From Chryseobacterium sp. KACC 21268 (GTDB lineage Bacteria; Bacteroidota; Bacteroidia; Flavobacteriales; Weeksellaceae): 64,000 bases of DNA. A model generated the notes under the pieces. It did no database searches. It had not been told where the DNA came from and saw only the letters and a list, made by a program, of their open reading frames with translations. The DNA lies in contig CP117875.1 of the NCBI GenBank assembly GCA_028736075.1, positions 3,162,001 through 3,226,000 of the forward strand, given 5' to 3'. Shown here in pieces: positions 40,853 through 48,957 of the stretch; within the stretch, counting starts at the first letter, position 1, and each line of letters starts with the position of its first letter. Both the position numbers and the translations under genes were made by a program.

Positions 40853-42598
40853 ATGACCTCTAATAAAGATCACTTCAAATCCTCAAGATTTAAATTTCGA
40901 AAAATTGTTCATTATTCTTTGATCGTTTGCATTCTATTGATTCAGTTGATTATAGCTGGATATTTTTATAATGAATTCAAAAATCAGAAAAACGTAGCAT
41001 TCATTGAAAATCAGTTAAAAGATGTTCACGCTCTGGAGCATCTGACAGACAAATCCAGAAAAGAACTTCTGACGGCACAGGACTATTTTCAAAAATATAT
41101 AATGAGTAACGATGACAAATATTTGGATTCGTACTTCCAATCTGTGAATGTTCTTACGAAAAACCTGGACAGCATCAATGATTTGAAGGACAAAAATCCG
41201 AGATTAAAAAAAATCATCACTTTACAAAAAACAGACTCCGCAGAGATCAAAAATTTTAAGATCTTGACGGATTCTTCGTATCAGGTTTCCGCAAAATCCA
41301 ATATGAAGTTGCGTGACATCGCCATTCCACAATTCAAAAAGTACGAGTTCAAATACGACTTTGACAAATTTGATATAAAAACCGAAACCAAATCTGACAC
41401 CGTAAAGAAAAAAGGATTGTTCGGAAGATTAGGTGATGCTATTGCGGGCGTGGAAAATGTTCGAAAAGAAAGCACAATCATCACTGTAGAAAAAACCAAA
41501 AAGGATGGTCTTGCCAAAATGAAGCGCGAGCTCGACAGTATTTTCAAAAATATGAATACCTACTACTCTACAGAAATCCAGAAAGTACGTGTGAATGTGG
41601 TAAAAAACAAAGATATCAGCACCAATAGGAATAAACTGTTTGAATCTTTTAACAGTCTGATGGTTTACAGCAATAATCTAATGAGTGTCTATGAAGTTGC
41701 AATCAAGGATTCCAAATCTGAGCTGGAAAATGAGTTGGATAAACAGAATTCTGCTAGTAATAAGATCAGAACATATCTCATTTTTGGTGCGATGATTTTG
41801 ATGTTCGTCGTGTCGATCTTGATTATGTACTTTACAAGGATTGCATTTATTTATGAAAAAAGACTCAACTCTGCCAACAAACAGATCAAGGAAAATCTAA
41901 ATTTCAAAAACAGAATTTTGGGAATGCTGAGTCACGAACTTAGATCACCGCTAAAAATAATTGGAATCTTTATCAAAAGAATCAACAAGAAAACCGATGA
42001 TGAGAAAATCAAGGAATATCTAAAATCAATCAGTTTTACAAATGATACGCTATTGATGCAGGCCAATCAAATCTTGGAGTACACCAAAAATCAGCAGGTT
42101 CAAAACAAGTTGAATCCAAGTGTTTTCAATCTCAACAATGAGATTGAATCTATATTAACAGCAATCGAACCTTATATTGAAACCAGGAATAATAAATTTG
42201 TCATTAATAAAAATATTGACGAGAATATAATGGTCAATTCAGATTGTACGAAGATCAACCAGATTTTTATGAATATTCTGGGGAATGCGAATAAATTTAC
42301 AGAAAACGGACAAATCACAGTAAAGACTTCGGCAAAATATCTGGATGAAAACACCGTTACCTTATCTACAGAAATAATGGATACCGGCGCAGGAATTTCG
42401 AAATCCGACCTGGAAAAAATCTTCGAACCTTACTACCAAGGCGTATTGTCGGAAGATGTGGAAAATCTGGGTGCAGGTCTGGGACTGAGTCTTTGTAAGG
42501 AGATTATAGAATTATATTCCGGAAAAATCTCTGTAGAAAGTGAGCTGAACGAAGGAACAACCGTAAGTTTCTCTATTAATTTGAATGTTAATAAATGA
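40853..42598 (+). CDS. Sensor histidine kinase
   Basis: A 581-residue membrane kinase. Membrane helices at about residues 19-38 (IVHYSLIVCILLIQLIIAGY) and 310-330 (YLIFGAMILMFVVSILIMYF) enclose a periplasmic helical sensor of about 270 residues. The phosphoacceptor His is at 361 (MLSHELRSPL); the N box is INQIFMNILGNANKF, G1 DTGAGIS, F box IFEPYYQG, G2 GAGLGLSLC. The gene is upstream of a LuxR-type regulator, overlapping by 4 bases, so they are a pair. The start at 40853 follows AACACAAATG. The signal is not known. Confidence 0.87.
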   Translation: MTSNKDHFKSSRFKFRKIVHYSLIVCILLIQLIIAGYFYNEFKNQKNVAFIENQLKDVHALEHLTDKSRKELLTAQDYFQKYIMSNDDKYLDSYFQSVNVLTKNLDSINDLKDKNPRLKKIITLQKTDSAEIKNFKILTDSSYQVSAKSNMKLRDIAIPQFKKYEFKYDFDKFDIKTETKSDTVKKKGLFGRLGDAIAGVENVRKESTIITVEKTKKDGLAKMKRELDSIFKNMNTYYSTEIQKVRVNVVKNKDISTNRNKLFESFNSLMVYSNNLMSVYEVAIKDSKSELENELDKQNSASNKIRTYLIFGAMILMFVVSILIMYFTRIAFIYEKRLNSANKQIKENLNFKNRILGMLSHELRSPLKIIGIFIKRINKKTDDEKIKEYLKSISFTNDTLLMQANQILEYTKNQQVQNKLNPSVFNLNNEIESILTAIEPYIETRNNKFVINKNIDENIMVNSDCTKINQIFMNILGNANKFTENGQITVKTSAKYLDENTVTLSTEIMDTGAGISKSDLEKIFEPYYQGVLSEDVENLGAGLGLSLCKEIIELYSGKISVESELNEGTTVSFSINLNVNK

Positions 42599-43236
42599 AT
42601 CAATTAGATAAGTCCATCAATTTTTTATTGGCGGATGACCACAGTTTGATAAGGCAAGGTATTGTTTTTCTTTTAGAAGAGATGGAGATAGAATGTGAGA
42701 TTTTTCACGCTTCAACTCTGCAAAAAGTTTTGGAATCTGTACAAGTTAATCCAATTGATATTGCCATTATAGATGCTCATTTTCCGGATGGAAACAGCCT
42801 ATCCATCATATCTGATATCAAAAACATAAGACCTGAGACCAAAATTCTTATTTTCTCCGGAATTGATGAAAATACACAATCGCTAAAATTCATTAATGCA
42901 GGTGCGAATGGTTTTCTTAGTAAGTTGAGCGAAGAAGAAGAAGTTCAAAAAGCAATATTGAAGATGATAAACGAGGGAGAATATATTTCTCCGGCAACAC
43001 AGGCGCTGCTGGTGAACTCCTTCCGAAACAAAAACCTCATCAATCCACTTTTCTCATTGACAGAGAGAGAATTGGAAATTGCCGAAATGTATGCCGAAGG
43101 TCTAGGGAATCTGGAAATTGCCAACAGACTGGACATCAAGCAAAACACGGTTAGCACACTCAAAAAAAGAATCTTTGATAAACTGAACATTGAAAATATC
43201 GTTGAACTGGTAGAAGTGATGAAGGATCATTCCTAA
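42595..43236 (+). CDS. Response regulator, NarL/LuxR type
   Basis: A 213-residue DNA-binding regulator. Receiver domain with acidic pocket near residues 13-14 (LLADDHSLIRQG), the phosphoacceptor Asp at 60 (IAIIDAHFPDG), conserved Thr/Ser and Lys near 87-108 (ILIFSGIDEN, NGFLSKLSEEEE), then a LuxR-type helix-turn-helix (LTERELEIAEMYAEGLGNLE, NRLDIKQNTVSTLKKRIFDK). Overlaps the histidine kinase by 4 bases (ATGA). A terminator follows, so it ends the operon. Confidence 0.88.
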   Translation: MNQLDKSINFLLADDHSLIRQGIVFLLEEMEIECEIFHASTLQKVLESVQVNPIDIAIIDAHFPDGNSLSIISDIKNIRPETKILIFSGIDENTQSLKFINAGANGFLSKLSEEEEVQKAILKMINEGEYISPATQALLVNSFRNKNLINPLFSLTERELEIAEMYAEGLGNLEIANRLDIKQNTVSTLKKRIFDKLNIENIVELVEVMKDHS

Positions 43237-43261
43237 ATATCAAAAATATTCCCCTATAAAT

Positions 43262-43293
43262 AAGACTGATTTTTCGAGATCAGTCTTTTTTTT
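43262..43293 (+). terminator. Terminator of the kinase/regulator operon
   Basis: AAGACTGAT (43262-43270) and ATCAGTCTT (43279-43287), followed by a T run. Confidence 0.85.
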
Positions 43294-43358
43294 GTAGATA
43301 AATATCTACAAGCTCATCGACATATATCGAAGCTATTTAAAGCAATTATATTAATGAT

Positions 43359-43378
43359 CTTGGTATTTTTGTACCAAG
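43359..43378. promoter_or_regulatory. Palindrome over a TAnnTTTG box
   Basis: CTTGGTA (43359-43365) and TACCAAG (43372-43378) form a perfect 7 bp inverted repeat, with TATTTTTG (43364-43371) as a possible -7 box inside it. It could be an operator site over a promoter. The -33 box is weak. Confidence 0.4.
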
Positions 43379-43690
43379 ATAATCGACAATAAAAGACACA
43401 AAGAAAATAGTAAATCTAATTGGTTCTGAAAACACAAATGATGAAACCAAAATTGTTGAAGATTCTAAAAAACAACTGATGAAACAGTATCAATTACAAA
43501 GTTGAGGAATAATGTAATAGATACGAAAGGGCAAAAACACAAACACAAAAAGATTCTAAAATTACAAATGAAGAATCACGTATCAGAAATGATGCAAAAA
43601 GAAAAAAGATTCAAAAACACAAAATGATGACATCTTTTAAAATCATAATTGCAGAGTCTTACAGATTCTGTAATTGTGATTTTTCTTTTG
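43376..43690 (+). ncRNA. Candidate noncoding RNA of about 310 nt
   Basis: Starts past the TATTTTTG box and ends in a strong hairpin: AATCATAATTGCAGA (43641-43655) pairs with TCTGTAATTGTGATT (43667-43681), with two G-U pairs, then TTTTCTTTT. No ORF of note is present. The stretch has degenerate repeats: AAACACAAA at least four times, AAGATTC(T)AAAA three times, TGATGAAAC twice. The HK operon terminator and the next gene's start delimit it. Evidence is only structural, so the call is tentative. Confidence 0.4.
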
Positions 43691-43828
43691 AATCAGAACT
43701 TTTAAATTGCGATTATCATACTTAAAAATAGATTTTAATAGATATATGACAGAGAATAATAAAATATACTAAATTAAATAATTGTAATTCAATTTATTTA
43801 TTTAACTTTATAGAAACACAAATGGATA

Positions 43829-44290
43829 ATGAAAATCAACAATCAAAGAGAGATCGCTATTGCGATGTACGGATTCTTCCTCCTTATTCTTCTGGATCTA
43901 ATATTTCTTTTTTTAGCAAAAACAATCTTTATAATTCCTAATACAGTCCTTTACAGCACTTTTTTGGTAATTCTATGTTTTTCTATATGGCGAATAGTTA
44001 CTTTGAAAATATTCTCAATGGAAGTTTCCGAACACATTTGCACAGTGAAGTACAGACATCCACTGATGAAGTTTCGACAACCTGTTCTTGAGGTTCCTTT
44101 ACAAAAAGTCATTTCTTTAAAAACAGAAAAAGGTATTGTCAATTACATTCTGGTTATTGGGATTATTACTAAAAGAGGCATTAGAAATTTTTATTACAGA
44201 CTTGGACGACTTCCTCAAAATCAACCTGATAAAATTAAAAAAATAACGGAATTCATAGCCTCTTCGCGAATCAAAACTGAGGTTGCATAA
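43829..44290 (+). CDS. Membrane protein with PH-like domain, 153 residues
   Basis: Two membrane helices (AMYGFFLLILLDLIFLFLAK, VLYSTFLVILCFSIWRIVTL) and a C-terminal beta domain (EVSEHICTVKYRHPLMKFRQ, EVPLQKVISLKTEKGI). It has the PH-like layout found in several small membrane proteins of this window (22639, 29120). The start at 43829 is the likely one, because a near ATG at 43822 is in another frame. Function unknown. Confidence 0.6.
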   Translation: MKINNQREIAIAMYGFFLLILLDLIFLFLAKTIFIIPNTVLYSTFLVILCFSIWRIVTLKIFSMEVSEHICTVKYRHPLMKFRQPVLEVPLQKVISLKTEKGIVNYILVIGIITKRGIRNFYYRLGRLPQNQPDKIKKITEFIASSRIKTEVA

Positions 44291-44361
44291 TCAAATTTAT
44301 CAGATAAGTTATTCAATATTTAAACATCAATTATATCCATAAGGAATTTAACCTTTCCTGG

Positions 44362-44390
44362 TCCTGTGAATTATTTCACAGGATTTTTTT
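44362..44390 (+). terminator. Terminator after the 153-residue protein gene
   Basis: TCCTGTGAA (44362-44370) and TTCACAGGA (44375-44383), T run follows. Confidence 0.8.
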
Positions 44391-44496
44391 GTTTAATGAT
44401 GAGCGGGCATCGAAAATATCCTACATCAATTTCCAGCAGACCTGCTTTGTCTAATTTTGAAAAATAAATAATTGCTAACTTTAAAAAAATAAAATT

Positions 44497-44814
44497 ATGA
44501 AAACAGAATTCGAATCTATTCCTCTGGTAAAAAACGAATCCAAAAAACGTTTTGAGATAGAGATTGATGGCCATTTTGCGTTTATCAATTACGGCGAAAC
44601 CGATAATCAAATTGCATTGGTACACACAGAAGCTGAACCAGAATTGGCAGGAACCGGCGCTGCAGCAGCTGTTGTAGAAAAGACTTTGGAATTCATCAAA
44701 GAAAGTGGTAAAAAACTATTACCATTCTGTCCCTACGTTTTTGCATTCATCAAAAAACATCCGGAATGGAAAGCCATCGTAGATGAAAAATTTGGCGCTT
44801 ACGACAAACTTTAA
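44497..44814 (+). CDS. GNAT-like acetyltransferase (YjdJ type), 105 residues
   Basis: A minimal GNAT domain of the YjdJ/NAT_10-like group: IDGHFAFINYGETDNQIALV, HTEAEPELAGTGAAAAVVEK (the acetyl-CoA loop, with Gly-Thr-Gly) and LLPFCPYVFAFIKKHPEWK. Such proteins lack the usual catalytic part. First gene of a five-gene plus-strand group (44497-46264); the next gene is 23 bases downstream. A similar 93-residue protein ends the group. Acceptor unknown. Confidence 0.78.
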   Translation: MKTEFESIPLVKNESKKRFEIEIDGHFAFINYGETDNQIALVHTEAEPELAGTGAAAAVVEKTLEFIKESGKKLLPFCPYVFAFIKKHPEWKAIVDEKFGAYDKL

Positions 44815-44837
44815 AACCTAAAAAATCAACTCAAACT

Positions 44838-45365
44838 ATGAAAATATTTGCATTCGCAGGAAGCAATTCCTCCACTTCCATCAACAAAGAATTGGTGAAA
44901 TTCGTCTTGAAAAGTTTTCCAAATGCGGAAATCACCCTGATTGACCTTAATGATTATCTGATGCCGGTTTTCTCTGTGGACCTGGAAAAAAATGGTTTTC
45001 CAGAAGAAGCCCATCGGTTTTTAAAAAACATAGAAGATTCTGACGTCATCGTCTGCTCTTTGGCAGAGAACAACCGTTCGTACAGCGCTGCTTTCAAGAA
45101 TATCTTTGACTGGGCTTCCAGAATCAATGTGAAAGTGTTCCAAGATAAACCAATGTTCCTGATGACGACTTCGCCAGGCGGATACGGCGGTGGAAATGTG
45201 ATGGCAGAAGCGTCAAAATTCTTTCCGCAATTTGGTGCAGACATCAAGGAAACTTTTTCTTTGCCTAAGTTCTATGAGAATTTTGATTTGGAAAATGGAG
45301 TCGTAGAACCAGAATTATTGAACACCATCAATTCGAAAATTGAAAACTTTAAAAGTCAACTATAA
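44838..45365 (+). CDS. NADPH-dependent FMN reductase family protein
   Basis: A 175-residue flavodoxin-like reductase. The FMN-binding loop is FAGSNSSTSINKELVKF at the start, DVIVCSLAENNRSYSAAFKN binds the flavin and gives the DWASR stretch, and a late TTSPGGYGGGNVM is the usual Gly-rich loop. The family (PF03358) includes quinone, azo and chromate reductases; the substrate cannot be told. Its stop TAA (45363-45365) overlaps the next ATG by one base. Confidence 0.85.
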   Translation: MKIFAFAGSNSSTSINKELVKFVLKSFPNAEITLIDLNDYLMPVFSVDLEKNGFPEEAHRFLKNIEDSDVIVCSLAENNRSYSAAFKNIFDWASRINVKVFQDKPMFLMTTSPGGYGGGNVMAEASKFFPQFGADIKETFSLPKFYENFDLENGVVEPELLNTINSKIENFKSQL

Positions 45366-45577
45366 TGGACACACACGAATATAACGCTGGCGAAATCACC
45401 ATTCTCTGGAAACCGAAAGTCTGCATCCACGCAGGCGTTTGCGTAAAGATGTTGCCACAGGTTTACAATCCGAAAGACAGACCTTGGATAAAACCCGATA
45501 ATGCGACTACAGAAGAACTTAAAAATCAAATCGAAAATTGTCCGTCTGGCGCATTAAGCTATCAATTAAATTCATAA
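45365..45577 (+). CDS. YjdI-like 4Fe-4S mono-cluster protein, 70 residues
   Basis: A small iron-sulfur protein of the divergent Fer4_19 family (E. coli YjdI). The cysteines are KVCIHAGVCVKMLPQVYN and ENCPSGALSY, that is C-x5-C and a later C-P. The family is often next to GNAT proteins such as YjdJ, as here. The ATG overlaps the preceding stop, so translation is coupled. It may be an electron carrier for the neighbouring reductase. Confidence 0.83.
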   Translation: MDTHEYNAGEITILWKPKVCIHAGVCVKMLPQVYNPKDRPWIKPDNATTEELKNQIENCPSGALSYQLNS

Positions 45578-45581
45578 GAAA

Positions 45582-45977
45582 ATGGGTGTAAAAGTAAAAG
45601 CCACGCTGGGAACAGAAAAATATTACACTGAGGTCATTGCCGGAGAAAATACATTGATAACAGATGAACCTGTTGACAAAGGCGGTGGAAACAAAGGTTT
45701 CAATCCTTTTGAGATTCTCGCCACCTCGCTTGCAAGCTGTACTGCTGCGACCCTGCGAATGTACATCGATAGAAAAGGCTGGGACATCCCGACCATCAAT
45801 GTGGAAGTGGACCTGGAAAATTTTCCGCAGACCAAAACGGCACAATTTTGTAGAGTTATCGATTTTGGGACGACCGAAATAAGCGAGGATATCAAGGATA
45901 AACTTTTCAAAATCGCGGACGCTTGTCCTATTCATAAAATCTTGACCAATAATATTGACATCTTAACCAAAATCTAA
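45582..45977 (+). CDS. OsmC family peroxiredoxin-like protein
   Basis: A 131-residue OsmC/Ohr-type protein that reduces organic hydroperoxides using two cysteines. Both are present: TSLASCTAATLRMYIDRKG (first Cys) and ADACPIHKIL (second Cys). The length and the KGGGNKGFNPFEIL stretch fit the OsmC-like group (not Ohr). It follows the YjdI-like gene after 4 bases and precedes the second GNAT gene by 5 bases. Together these hint at an oxidative stress operon. Confidence 0.87.
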   Translation: MGVKVKATLGTEKYYTEVIAGENTLITDEPVDKGGGNKGFNPFEILATSLASCTAATLRMYIDRKGWDIPTINVEVDLENFPQTKTAQFCRVIDFGTTEISEDIKDKLFKIADACPIHKILTNNIDILTKI

Positions 45978-45982
45978 ATCAT

Positions 45983-46264
45983 ATGTTAGAAATAAAACAA
46001 AACAACAAAGAGACAAAAGGCGAATTCATAGCATTTCTGGATGGGAAACAGGCCGGACTGATGACCTACTCCTGGGCAGGCGCAGAGAAATTCATCATCG
46101 ACCATACAGAAGTCGAATCAGAGTTCAATGGCAAAGGTGTTGGTAAAGAATTGGTCTACAAAGCTGTCGAATTTGCGAGAGAAAACAATCTGAAAATCAT
46201 TCCGCTTTGTCCTTTCGCAACTGCAACTTTTAAAAAGAATGAAGAAATCAGAGATGTGCTTTAA
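45983..46264 (+). CDS. GNAT-like acetyltransferase (YjdJ type), 93 residues
   Basis: Second minimal GNAT in the group: AFLDGKQAGLMTYSWAGAEK, EVESEFNGKGVGKELVYKAV (the acetyl-CoA loop G-K-G-V-G-K) and LKIIPLCPFATATFKKNEEI. It matches E. coli YjdJ in length and layout (about 90 residues). It is the last gene of the five-gene group, with a terminator after it. Confidence 0.83.
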   Translation: MLEIKQNNKETKGEFIAFLDGKQAGLMTYSWAGAEKFIIDHTEVESEFNGKGVGKELVYKAVEFARENNLKIIPLCPFATATFKKNEEIRDVL

Positions 46265-46292
46265 TGATAAGTGATAAGTTTTGATTTATACT

Positions 46293-46326
46293 AAAACCCG
46301 TTTCTGTAAAGTGAAATGGGTTTTAT
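46293..46326 (+). terminator. Terminator after the yjdI/osmC group
   Basis: AAAACCCGTTTC (46293-46304) and GAAATGGGTTTT (46313-46324) form a stem with one G-T pair. Confidence 0.75.
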
Positions 46327-46329
46327 GTT

Positions 46330-46419
46330 GAATCTGCAGCCCGACTTAAGTGGAGCTCTTTTTTGCAGCTGGAAAAGCTAAGGCAAAAAAAGCGGGAACG
46401 GAAGGCGGAAAAGCTACCC
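46330..46419 (+). repeat. Dispersed repeat, copy 2
   Basis: Begins AATCTGCAGCCCGACTTAAG and ends in GGGAACGGAAGGCGG plus AAAAGCTACCC. Same orientation as copy 1 at 79-170. Confidence 0.75.
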
Positions 46420-46424
46420 AAATT

Positions 46425-48842
46425 CTAAAACCAATTCTTAACTCTGTTGTAATCCAGGAAATAGGTCACTCGAAGCGAAAGATTGTTAATCATCGGTGCA
46501 TCAAAAAGTTCGTTGAAGTTATTTTTGAATCGCATTCTGGAAACTTCCAGATAATTGCTGGTCGCATTTCTGTAAAGCAAAGTCAACTGACTGCCCGGCG
46601 CAAACCACCACGAATAACGCAAATCCACGTTCCAGGAGTTGTAGGTTCCGGCAAGATTTGGATTGTAGGCTGTATTCCCGTTCAGGCTTCCATCGTTGTT
46701 TAGACTGTAAAATTGTTTGTAAGTGACATCGGAAAAATAATGGCGGAAAGCCAATGACAGCGCCATTTTGTTGTTGAAAGTATATTGTCCCGTCACGGAG
46801 TTCTCATAGGTATTTCGCTGACGTCTTCCCATATAAATCTGGTCGGCATTTCTCCCTGCAAAACCAACTTCGTTGTTACTAAAAACCGGATTGAATTTCC
46901 AAATGAGATTCAGTTTGTCGGACGCTCTGTAACGCAGATATAGTGACGGAATCACCTGATTTCTGCCTTTCTGGTCGTAAGCATAATAATCGATTGAAAC
47001 ATTGTACTGCAGTTTTTTCCGGCTGTCACTTTCGAAGAACAACCAGCTGTCAAAATAACCCGGAACGTTGAGATATCTTCCGAAAGTTCTTGGTTCGTAG
47101 ATATCCTTTTCTCCATATGGCGTGAACTCTACGCCGCCTCCAAAACTTTGAAACTTCTTGTTGGTGAATGAGTTGTTGTGATTGAAAACCAATTTTTGAT
47201 TCAGGAACGGTTCCAATCTGTGGTAATAATTGAGATTGAAATTGAGATACATATTGTTAAGATTTCCTTTGGGCTGGAGGATTCTGTAACCGTACCAGGC
47301 GTTGTGGTTTCCATAATTCGTGAGCGTCGAAAATCCCAAATCATTGATGTCCCAATTTTTATCTACCAAATTCGCATTGACCTCGAAGCGGTGATTTCCT
47401 GAAAATTTTCCAATCCCAGCGCTTCCTCTCGCTCCAAAAGTAGTTCCGTCCTCTTTTACCCAACTGCCTTTGATGTTTCCGTAGTAATTGTACGTATTCT
47501 TTTTGTTGGCAATATTCCAGAGCAATCCCGTCGCGTTGGCATCACGGAAATTCCCCATTCTAATTGTGCTTGTATTGACCAAAGTGATGGAAGAATTGCC
47601 GCCAAACCGCTGGTCGAAAACCAAAACATTGTAATTGGTCCAAGGTTCTACCGTTTCTTTTCTAGTTACTCCGGTTTCATTGCTTTGAATGGTCGCTTCC
47701 ATTTTCTCGGTCACACCATTGAAAATCCCGATTCCCAAACCTTTCTTAGTTCTCCCAGAAATTTTGAAAGCGTTGAACAATTTCACTTTTCCCGGATATT
47801 CTGTCAAGGTTTCATTCTCTGCGATTGTTGGATAAATGGAAGGTTCGCCGCCTACTCTTCTGGAATAGAACATATCACCTTTGCTGAAAAGTTCCGTGCC
47901 TTCCATAAAAAATGAACGCTGCTCGGAAAATTGTTGTTCGAATGGTGTTAAATTGAGAATCGAATTATCAAAATTAGCCTGACCAAAATCCGGGACCAAA
48001 GTCATATCAAAAGTGAAAGCGTCATTGATTCCATATTTCAAATCCATTCCGCCGTTGACATTCATCTCGGTCTTGCCATCAAAATTGTTGACGTAGGTTG
48101 AAAAGTAAGGTGTGAAAGAAAGTCTGGTCGGGGTTTTTACGTTTTCGATTCCATTGAGGATTCCGTCATACAAAGTGAAACTTCCTTTTGTATTATCGAT
48201 GTGATTCCAGGCGAGTTTTTTGCGTTCTCTCTGGATATTTCGGAAGAAGTTGACGCCCCATTTTTGAACATTGTCCTTTGGAAATCTTAATTCAAAATAA
48301 GGGATTTTCATTTCGACATTCCAGCCTTTATCTGTGATTTTCACGGCGCTGTACCAGATTCCGTTCCAGGTATCATCTTCGCCATTATCATTGGTCGCTT
48401 TGGCATCAAACTGAACGCCAGCCGCCGTGACTATGAATTCGTAACTCTGCTGTTTGTCATTATAACCATTGATGAAAACGCCGAAAAAATCATCATTGTT
48501 GATGACGTCCCGTTCTGTGAGTTGTCTTGCGATTTTATCTGGTTCATTGTCATAAAGTGTCGCTGCAATGTAAATTCCCGTATTGTCATATAAAACTTTT
48601 ACTACACTTTTTTGATTCTCAGATTCCGGTTTTCCATTTGCAGGTTGGAACTCGATGAATTTGTCTGCGATGGAGGCATTTTCCCAAGCTTCTTCGTCTA
48701 TGACGCCGTCAATTTTGATGGATTTATCGGTTCGTACAGCATTCATTTGTCGTCTGACGATGCTGTCTGAAGCGATTACTTTTTGAGCAGAAATATGTCC
48801 AAAAAAAAGAATCAGTCCGAGAATGCCAAGTTTAGTTTTCAT
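46425..48842 (-). CDS. DUF5916 outer membrane protein with CBM9-like domain
   Basis: An 805-residue outer-membrane protein. Signal peptide near 1-20 (LGILGLILFFGHISAQ), a CBM9-like beta sandwich at about 45-210 (IKIDGVIDEEAWENASIADK, VLYDNTGIYIAATLYD, FFGVFINGYNDKQQSYEFIV), and a DUF5916 domain to the end that should form an outer-membrane barrel with many aromatic strands, ending RVTYFLDYNRVKNWF. Family function unknown. The ATG at 48842 gives the proper signal; the 11 codons before it are not coding. Confidence 0.84.
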   Translation of the reverse strand: MKTKLGILGLILFFGHISAQKVIASDSIVRRQMNAVRTDKSIKIDGVIDEEAWENASIADKFIEFQPANGKPESENQKSVVKVLYDNTGIYIAATLYDNEPDKIARQLTERDVINNDDFFGVFINGYNDKQQSYEFIVTAAGVQFDAKATNDNGEDDTWNGIWYSAVKITDKGWNVEMKIPYFELRFPKDNVQKWGVNFFRNIQRERKKLAWNHIDNTKGSFTLYDGILNGIENVKTPTRLSFTPYFSTYVNNFDGKTEMNVNGGMDLKYGINDAFTFDMTLVPDFGQANFDNSILNLTPFEQQFSEQRSFFMEGTELFSKGDMFYSRRVGGEPSIYPTIAENETLTEYPGKVKLFNAFKISGRTKKGLGIGIFNGVTEKMEATIQSNETGVTRKETVEPWTNYNVLVFDQRFGGNSSITLVNTSTIRMGNFRDANATGLLWNIANKKNTYNYYGNIKGSWVKEDGTTFGARGSAGIGKFSGNHRFEVNANLVDKNWDINDLGFSTLTNYGNHNAWYGYRILQPKGNLNNMYLNFNLNYYHRLEPFLNQKLVFNHNNSFTNKKFQSFGGGVEFTPYGEKDIYEPRTFGRYLNVPGYFDSWLFFESDSRKKLQYNVSIDYYAYDQKGRNQVIPSLYLRYRASDKLNLIWKFNPVFSNNEVGFAGRNADQIYMGRRQRNTYENSVTGQYTFNNKMALSLAFRHYFSDVTYKQFYSLNNDGSLNGNTAYNPNLAGTYNSWNVDLRYSWWFAPGSQLTLLYRNATSNYLEVSRMRFKNNFNELFDAPMINNLSLRVTYFLDYNRVKNWF

Positions 48843-48902
48843 AGTAAAGGTTATTCTTGAGATTAGACAAAACAAAGAACAACTCTATTACATCAAAACA
48901 AA

Positions 48903-48928
48903 AAAAATCAGACAAAAGCCTGATTTTT
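48903..48928 (-). terminator. Terminator of glnS
   Basis: AAAAATCAG (48903-48911) pairs with CTGATTTTT (48920-48928); minus-strand T run. Confidence 0.75.
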
Positions 48929-48957
48929 TAATTTATTAATTTAAATTATTTTATTAA

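Noticed and set aside
46350..46703. 117-codon plus-strand ORF over the repeat copy 2
   Set aside because: It starts in the dispersed repeat and runs antisense into the DUF5916 gene.
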